DNA of 6,722 nucleotides, taken from positions 1 to 6,722 of the forward strand of contig QKIM01000310.1 in NCBI GenBank assembly GCA_003249585.1. Reading direction: 5' to 3'. The notes under the pieces are model-generated. The model was not told the origin of the DNA, did no database searches, and saw only the letters and a list, made by a program, of their open reading frames with translations. This stretch comes from Deltaproteobacteria bacterium. Its GTDB lineage: Bacteria; Myxococcota_A; Polyangia; HGW-17. A program made the position numbers and the translations under genes. Positions 1 to 3,857 of this stretch are shown one piece after another (the first letter of the stretch is position 1; the number at the start of each line of letters is the position of its first letter).

Positions 1-1541
1 TGCTCCGTGTTGGAGGGTGTCCTGAGCCCCAGCAGCCAGAAAAGGTTCGGTGGAGCGGGGGGCTGCGTCAGTGTCGCGAGGAGCTTGTGACTGTCTTCAT
101 CGGCCCACTGATAGTTGTCGATGAACAGGCAGACCGTGTACCGATCGGCCAGACGCATAAAGAGATCCCTCAGCGCGCCAAAGGCTGCAGAGCGAAATTC
201 CTGCAGGTTTTCCGTGTTCTGTCTGAGCTGGGTCGAATAGGACAGCACCTTGACCCGGCTGAGGACCGGGAAGATGCGGGTGAGCAGAATTCCATTCTTG
301 GGGATCACGTAGAAGAGATCCTCCTCGGGGAGGCGCAGCAGCACCTGGCTCAGCGCATCCATCACCTGGTCGAAGGCCTTGAACGAGACCGACTCCTGCT
401 CGTTGCATCGCCCCGACAGGACCAGCACCTGGTCTCCGGATTCGCTCACCTGGGTGAGGAAATGCCGCGCGAGACCGGTCTTTCCCAATCCCGACGGGCC
501 ATTGAGCAGAACGACCTGGGGGACGCGCTGCAGCACGGAGTCGAAGCATGCCTGCAGACGGTCCAGTTCCTCTGTGCGCCCTATAAAGGGTCCTTCACAG
601 GAGACCGATGGCTGTGTCGCGATCCGCGGGGCAGGGTTCCCCCCTTTGAGCCGCTCCAGGATCTCCTCGCCCCTGGGCCGACGACCAGGCTCGAACCGGA
701 GCAGATCCTCGCACAGCTGACAGAGATCCGGAGGCGCTGCAGGATTGTAGGTGTTCGGGGAAGGTGCAGCGCTCCGCTGCTTCTCCAGGACCACGGTGGA
801 GAAGTTCCCCTCGAAGGGCAGACGCCCCGTGAGGGCGTGAAAGAGCAGCACGCCGACGCTGTACCAGTCGGAAGCCACCGTCAGGTTCGCCGAAGCCGCC
901 TGCTCAGGTGACATGTAACTGGAGGTCCCCACGGGGAAAAACCGGGACATGGTCTTCAGATTCTGCTCCGACTCCGTCACCAGGCCGAAGTCCATGAGCA
1001 CCACCCGGCCCGACGCTTCCACCAGGATGTTGTCCGGCTTGATGTCCCGGTGGAGTCTCCCCGCATCGTGCAGCGCCATGAGCCCGTTCACCAACTGCGC
1101 CAATCCCTCACGGAGCCGGTTCTCGTCGAACCGATGTCCCCCCTGCCCGGAATCCGGAATGGGGGATGCGTCATCCAGGACTTCTGGCTCCCCTGCGAGA
1201 CTGCGTCTGTTGAGGTCCCTGAGTGAGTGTTCGACTCGAACATGGGAGAGGAAATCCTGTCCGCGGACGTACTCCATGGTGAAGAACCATTTCCCCCGGT
1301 CTTCGAAGAGTTCCCCGAAGGAGATGATGTTCGGATGCTGCAGCCCGTGCAGCGATCGAAATTCCTTCTTCAACCGCAGGAGCGTCTCGGAGTCCCGCTC
1401 TTTGAGCGTCTTGAGCGCGACCGTAATGTCGAGTTCCTTGTCATGAGCGGAATACACGACTCCCATACCGCCCTCGCCGAGACGCTCCAGGAGAGAGAAA
1501 CGTGTGCTCTCGATTGCATATTCTTCTTCTACAATAGACAT
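1..1541 (-). CDS. Ser/Thr protein kinase fused to AAA-type ATPase (3' end beyond window)
   Basis: This is the N-terminal 513 residues of a kinase-ATPase fusion; no stop codon is reached before position 1. The Hanks-type kinase domain spans about residues 13-300. Its motifs are glycine loop GEGGMGVVY (22-30), VALK Lys44, helix-C Glu60, catalytic loop HRDIKPDN (164-171), DFG (184-186) and MSPEQ (210-214). All catalytic residues are present, and it is an RD kinase. About 40 extra residues (98-139) lie between the hinge and helix E. A second module starts at FIGRTEEL (319-326), with Walker A GPSGLGKT (348-355) and a Walker B-like CLFIDNYQWAD (471-481). That is the AAA_16/STAND layout known from PknK-like and myxobacterial kinases, which usually continue into TPR or sensor domains. 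The region read shows no membrane segment, so it is probably cytoplasmic. The ATG at 1541 is chosen because an AAAGAG Shine-Dalgarno-like site lies 7 nt upstream and no other Met precedes the glycine loop. Kinase identity is firm; substrate and missing C-terminus are unknown. Confidence 0.95.
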   Translation of the reverse strand, partial: MSIVEEEYAIESTRFSLLERLGEGGMGVVYSAHDKELDITVALKTLKERDSETLLRLKKEFRSLHGLQHPNIISFGELFEDRGKWFFTMEYVRGQDFLSHVRVEHSLRDLNRRSLAGEPEVLDDASPIPDSGQGGHRFDENRLREGLAQLVNGLMALHDAGRLHRDIKPDNILVEASGRVVLMDFGLVTESEQNLKTMSRFFPVGTSSYMSPEQAASANLTVASDWYSVGVLLFHALTGRLPFEGNFSTVVLEKQRSAAPSPNTYNPAAPPDLCQLCEDLLRFEPGRRPRGEEILERLKGGNPAPRIATQPSVSCEGPFIGRTEELDRLQACFDSVLQRVPQVVLLNGPSGLGKTGLARHFLTQVSESGDQVLVLSGRCNEQESVSFKAFDQVMDALSQVLLRLPEEDLFYVIPKNGILLTRIFPVLSRVKVLSYSTQLRQNTENLQEFRSAAFGALRDLFMRLADRYTVCLFIDNYQWADEDSHKLLATLTQPPAPPNLFWLLGLRTPSNTE

Positions 1542-1569
1542 CTTGCCGCTCTTTTGAATTACAGGATTT

Positions 1570-1599
1570 ACTATAATCCATGTCGCTCCGGAAAAGCAA
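1570..1599 (-). promoter_or_regulatory. Candidate sigma70-like promoter of the kinase gene
   Basis: Read on the minus strand, TTGCTT (1599-1594) and TATAGT (1575-1570) are separated by 18 bp. The -10 matches TATAAT at 5 of 6 positions; the -35 is weaker. A start near 1563 would give a leader of about 22 nt. The 108-bp gap (1542-1649) is AT-richer than the flanking genes, and I see no clear hairpin with a T-run terminating the upstream lipoprotein gene. Readthrough is therefore possible as well. Confidence 0.4.
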
Positions 1600-1649
1600 G
1601 CGTCCTATTAGCAAAAAGACGTATTTTACAGGAGGGAACCAGAGGAGGC

Positions 1650-3764
1650 TCAGGGGTCGACGACAAGAGCGGGGGTGAAACGATCCGTGGTGGTGAGATC
1701 ACCGAGCTGTCCGTCCCCGTTGGTCCCCCAGCACAGCACCGCACCATCCGCGGCGAGGGCACAGGTCGACCGCATCCCGGCGGTGATAGTGGCAAACTGT
1801 ACTCCGGACACCGCGACCTGCGCTGGAGTCGAACGTGCCGTGGTGTCCCCCTGCCCCAATTGGCCCAGGGCGTTGTCTCCCCAGCACCACGCCACCCCCG
1901 TCGTGTCCACGCTACAGACATGGGCGCTCCCCGCCGAGAGGGCCGTCAACAGCACACCACCAGGCAGGGAAACCTGAACGGGGACGCTGCTGGACACGGT
2001 GGTCCCGTCACCCAGCCGCCCGTCGGGGTTGTTCCCCCAGCACCACGCCGCGCCAGCATCGTCCAGCGCGCAGGTGAAGTCCTGCCCGGAGGTGATGGCG
2101 GTGAACGCTACCGCAGGAGGCATGGAGACCTCCGTGGGCACGAGCGTTCCGACCGTCGTGCCGTCGCCGATCTGACCGTAGGTGTTGGCTCCCCAGCACC
2201 AGGCGGCCCCAGCGCTGTCCACGGCACAGGTGTGCGCACCACCTGCGGACAGCGTCTCAAAGGTCACGCCTTGGGGCATGACGGCAGCGCGGGGAGTGTC
2301 TACGGTGAGGTTGGTGGCGTCGGTCCCGAGCTGGCCCTGCTCATTGCTCCCCCAGCACCAGGCCGCTCCGGTCGTATCCAGCGCACAGGAATGGGCCCCT
2401 CCCGCCTCGATGTGGCTGAACTGAGCACCAACGGGCATGAGGACAGGCTCCGGGGCATTGCAGCCGAGGTCCATGGCAATTCCGTTCCCCAGCCTCCCGC
2501 GGAGCATATAGCCCCAGCACCACCCATCGCCTGTGTCATCCAGGGCGCAGGTGTGGAGCGCGCCAGCCGAGACCTGCGTAAAGACCGCGTCGGTGAAGAG
2601 GGCGTGGGTGTATGACAACACATAGGACGGGTCCAAAACATCGCTGGACGTCGTGGATATCCCGACCTGCCCGTAGCTGTGGTCCCCCCAGCACAGCGCC
2701 TGGCCGTCACGGTTGAGGGAGCAGACATGGTTGTCGCCCAGGGAGATGAAGGTGAACGCATACCCCGAGCAGCCGGAGTAGTCCAGCTCGCAGTCGGTAC
2801 ACCCCACCGTCCCCGTTGTGAGATAGCGATCCGCGCACAGGGCTCCTCCGATATCCGCACCCTCACACTCTTCCCCTTCACCAGATTGGATGATGCCGTC
2901 ACCGCAGCGCTCACAGCCGGAGATATCCAGGTGGCATTCCCCGTCACAGATCACCTGCCCGGGTCCATAATAGCCCAGGTTGACACAACTCTTTCCGTCG
3001 AGGTCGGTCCCGTCGCAGGTCTCCCCGAAGCCGGTCTGGATCTCGCCGTCGCCGCAGATCCCGTTGACCGCGCATACACTCAGATCGAAGGAGAGGCAGT
3101 CGCCCGCACAGGCGAGCCCCGTGCCGTAATAGCCCAGGTCGGAGCACTCGTTTCCCCCGAGGTTGGTCCCGTCGCAGACTTCCCCCATGGCGGTCTGGAT
3201 AGCGCCATCGCCGCAGAGCCCGTTGGCCTGGCACGCGGTGAGGTCGAAATCACTGCAGTCCTCCAGACAGGCGAGCCCCGGGCCGCGCAGATCGAAGGCT
3301 TCGCAGGTCAGCCCGGCGAGATCGGTGCCGTCGCAGCTCTCGCCGATGGCGCTCTGCCAGTTCCCGTCACCGCAATACCCGATACTCTCGCACCGGGAGG
3401 TGTCGTACCGGCAGTCGGCGCCACAGGAGAGGGTGCCCCCGGTAAAGTTCTGGCCCAGACTGGCGCAGGTGACCTCTCCAATGCCTCCCTCGCAGTCTTC
3501 CCCGGCCTGGAGGACGCCGTCACCGCACCACCCCGTGGCCTGACAGGGCCCGAGATCGAGCGTGCAGTCAGGGTTGCATGACAGATCTCCTCCGTAAAAT
3601 CCAAGTTGGGGACAGCTCTGTCCTCCCAGATCAATTCCATCGCACGCCTCGCCCGGGTCGACGATGTTGTCGCCACAGGTATCCGTCGAAGACGATTGGG
3701 AGTCACAGGCCCCGAAGGCCGCCAGGCTCAGGACCACAAAAGCGGTGAACACGGTGCGTCGCAT
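1650..3764 (-). CDS. RCC1-repeat propeller lipoprotein with Cys-rich stalk
   Basis: This is a complete 704-residue exported protein. Residues 1-19 form a signal peptide (MRRT, a hydrophobic core, then AAFGAC) with predicted lipidated Cys20. A short Ser-rich linker (22-29) leads to six Cys-rich repeats of 50-53 residues (30-336), each opening CGDG or CGDN and holding six cysteines. Seven RCC1 repeats (337-704) follow, each near 52 residues with the pattern SAGxxHxCALDxxGxxWCWGxNxxGQLG. Seven is the count of a closed RCC1 propeller. Extracellular bacterial RCC1 proteins are generally binding or scaffold proteins; I see no enzymatic motif. The start at 3764 is preferred over an in-frame ATG at 3839 for three reasons: GGAGGAGA ends 4 nt before it, it directly precedes the signal peptide, and 3839 would lie upstream of the promoter. 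The gene follows the mosaic-protein gene by 91 bp and precedes the kinase gene by 108 bp. Its ligand is unknown. Confidence 0.93.
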   Translation of the reverse strand: MRRTVFTAFVVLSLAAFGACDSQSSSTDTCGDNIVDPGEACDGIDLGGQSCPQLGFYGGDLSCNPDCTLDLGPCQATGWCGDGVLQAGEDCEGGIGEVTCASLGQNFTGGTLSCGADCRYDTSRCESIGYCGDGNWQSAIGESCDGTDLAGLTCEAFDLRGPGLACLEDCSDFDLTACQANGLCGDGAIQTAMGEVCDGTNLGGNECSDLGYYGTGLACAGDCLSFDLSVCAVNGICGDGEIQTGFGETCDGTDLDGKSCVNLGYYGPGQVICDGECHLDISGCERCGDGIIQSGEGEECEGADIGGALCADRYLTTGTVGCTDCELDYSGCSGYAFTFISLGDNHVCSLNRDGQALCWGDHSYGQVGISTTSSDVLDPSYVLSYTHALFTDAVFTQVSAGALHTCALDDTGDGWCWGYMLRGRLGNGIAMDLGCNAPEPVLMPVGAQFSHIEAGGAHSCALDTTGAAWCWGSNEQGQLGTDATNLTVDTPRAAVMPQGVTFETLSAGGAHTCAVDSAGAAWCWGANTYGQIGDGTTVGTLVPTEVSMPPAVAFTAITSGQDFTCALDDAGAAWCWGNNPDGRLGDGTTVSSSVPVQVSLPGGVLLTALSAGSAHVCSVDTTGVAWCWGDNALGQLGQGDTTARSTPAQVAVSGVQFATITAGMRSTCALAADGAVLCWGTNGDGQLGDLTTTDRFTPALVVDP
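1653..2756 (-). repeat. Seven RCC1 repeats (beta-propeller domain)
   Basis: The blades cover residues 337-392, 393-447, 448-500, 501-552, 553-604, 605-655 and 656-704. Each carries an HxC or TxC cysteine in the first half and a CWG cysteine about 9-10 residues later, so each blade has its own Cys pair. That suits an oxidising compartment, unlike cytoplasmic or eukaryotic RCC1. In DNA the CWG codons produce a recurrent CCCCAGCAC on the plus strand about every 155 bp. Blade 2 has an additional cysteine (Cys435) in a loop. Blades 1 and 2 are the longest and most divergent; blades 3-6 are the most regular. Confidence 0.93.
2757..3677 (-). repeat. Six tandem Cys-rich CGDG...CDG repeats (stalk)
   Basis: The repeats start at residues 30, 80, 131, 184, 237 and 287. 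The consensus is CGDGxxQxxxGExCDG, then T/IDLgGxxC, LGyyGxGLxC, xxDC and an xFDLSxC ending. Every copy has six cysteines at conserved positions, 36 in total, consistent with three disulfides per unit. They resemble the myxobacterial disulfide repeats in the neighbouring protein (CGNGxxxxxEQCDDGN) but are longer and differ in the second half. The acidic GExCDG segment might bind a divalent metal, which is inference. Confidence 0.85.
3705..3764 (-). other. Lipoprotein signal peptide and lipobox
   Basis: Residues 1-20 have a basic start (RR at 2-3), a hydrophobic core rich in V, F, L and A, and end FGAC with Cys20 as the predicted lipidation site. Phe at -3 is less common than Leu in a lipobox, but Gly at -2 and Ala at -1 fit. 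Residue +2 is Asp21, which in Escherichia coli favours inner-membrane retention. Cleavage by signal peptidase II is predicted, not shown. Confidence 0.75.
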
Positions 3765-3768
3765 AGGT

Positions 3769-3776
3769 TCTCCTCC
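3769..3776 (-). promoter_or_regulatory. Ribosome binding site that fixes the lipoprotein start
   Basis: GGAGGAGA on the minus strand (3776-3769) has its GGAGG core 7 nt from the ATG at 3764. This strong Shine-Dalgarno supports the 704-residue form over the 25-residue longer reading from 3839. Confidence 0.85.
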
Positions 3777-3793
3777 ATGCACAGAATGTACGG

Positions 3794-3822
3794 ATTGTAT
3801 CAGAGCCCAGCGGGGGATGCAA
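3794..3822 (-). promoter_or_regulatory. Sigma70-like promoter of the RCC1 lipoprotein gene
   Basis: On the minus strand TTGCAT (3822-3817) and TACAAT (3799-3794) are 17 bp apart. The -10 matches consensus at 5 of 6 positions and is preceded by TGA (3802-3800), an extended -10 TGn. The -35 keeps only the TTG core. A start near 3787 gives a leader of about 22 nt containing the Shine-Dalgarno. This suggests the gene does not depend on readthrough from the upstream mosaic-protein gene. Confidence 0.6.
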
Positions 3823-3857
3823 TGCGCATGAACGCGCACAGGCAGCGGCCTGCCGCT
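3823..3857 (-). terminator. Overlapping inverted repeats after the mosaic-protein gene
   Basis: Three short dyads are packed here. One is AGCGGC/GCCGCT (3844-3857), which overlaps the TAG stop. A second, mutually exclusive one is CAGGC/GCCTG with a 4-nt loop (3839-3852). A third is TGCGC/GCGCA (3823-3838). No T-run follows, so this is not a canonical intrinsic terminator. Position between a stop codon and a promoter is the main argument for termination. Confidence 0.35.

Noticed and set aside
97..549. A 150-codon minus-strand open frame overlapping the kinase gene
   Set aside because: It is in a different frame from the kinase-ATPase, which has intact Walker A and B motifs across the same bases.
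1572..1577. A perfect TATAAT on the plus strand between the lipoprotein and kinase genes
   Set aside because: No credible plus-strand gene follows, and the region's dyad also yields the minus-strand -10; a divergent promoter is not supported.
1227..2615. A 462-codon plus-strand open frame
   Set aside because: It spans the kinase N-terminus, the promoter gap and the RCC1 repeats on the opposite strand; its sequence is low-complexity and matches nothing.
1720..2700. Regularly spaced CCCCAGCAC words resembling a CRISPR-like array
   Set aside because: The spacing is about 155 bp and coincides with the CWG codons of the RCC1 blades; the intervening DNA is coding and related from unit to unit.
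2679..3581. A 300-codon plus-strand open frame
   Set aside because: It is opposite the stalk repeats; its periodicity simply mirrors them.
3765..3839. Upstream ATG at 3839 adding 25 residues to the lipoprotein
   Set aside because: It would bury the signal peptide inside the protein, lies upstream of the candidate promoter, and lacks a good Shine-Dalgarno, unlike the ATG at 3764.
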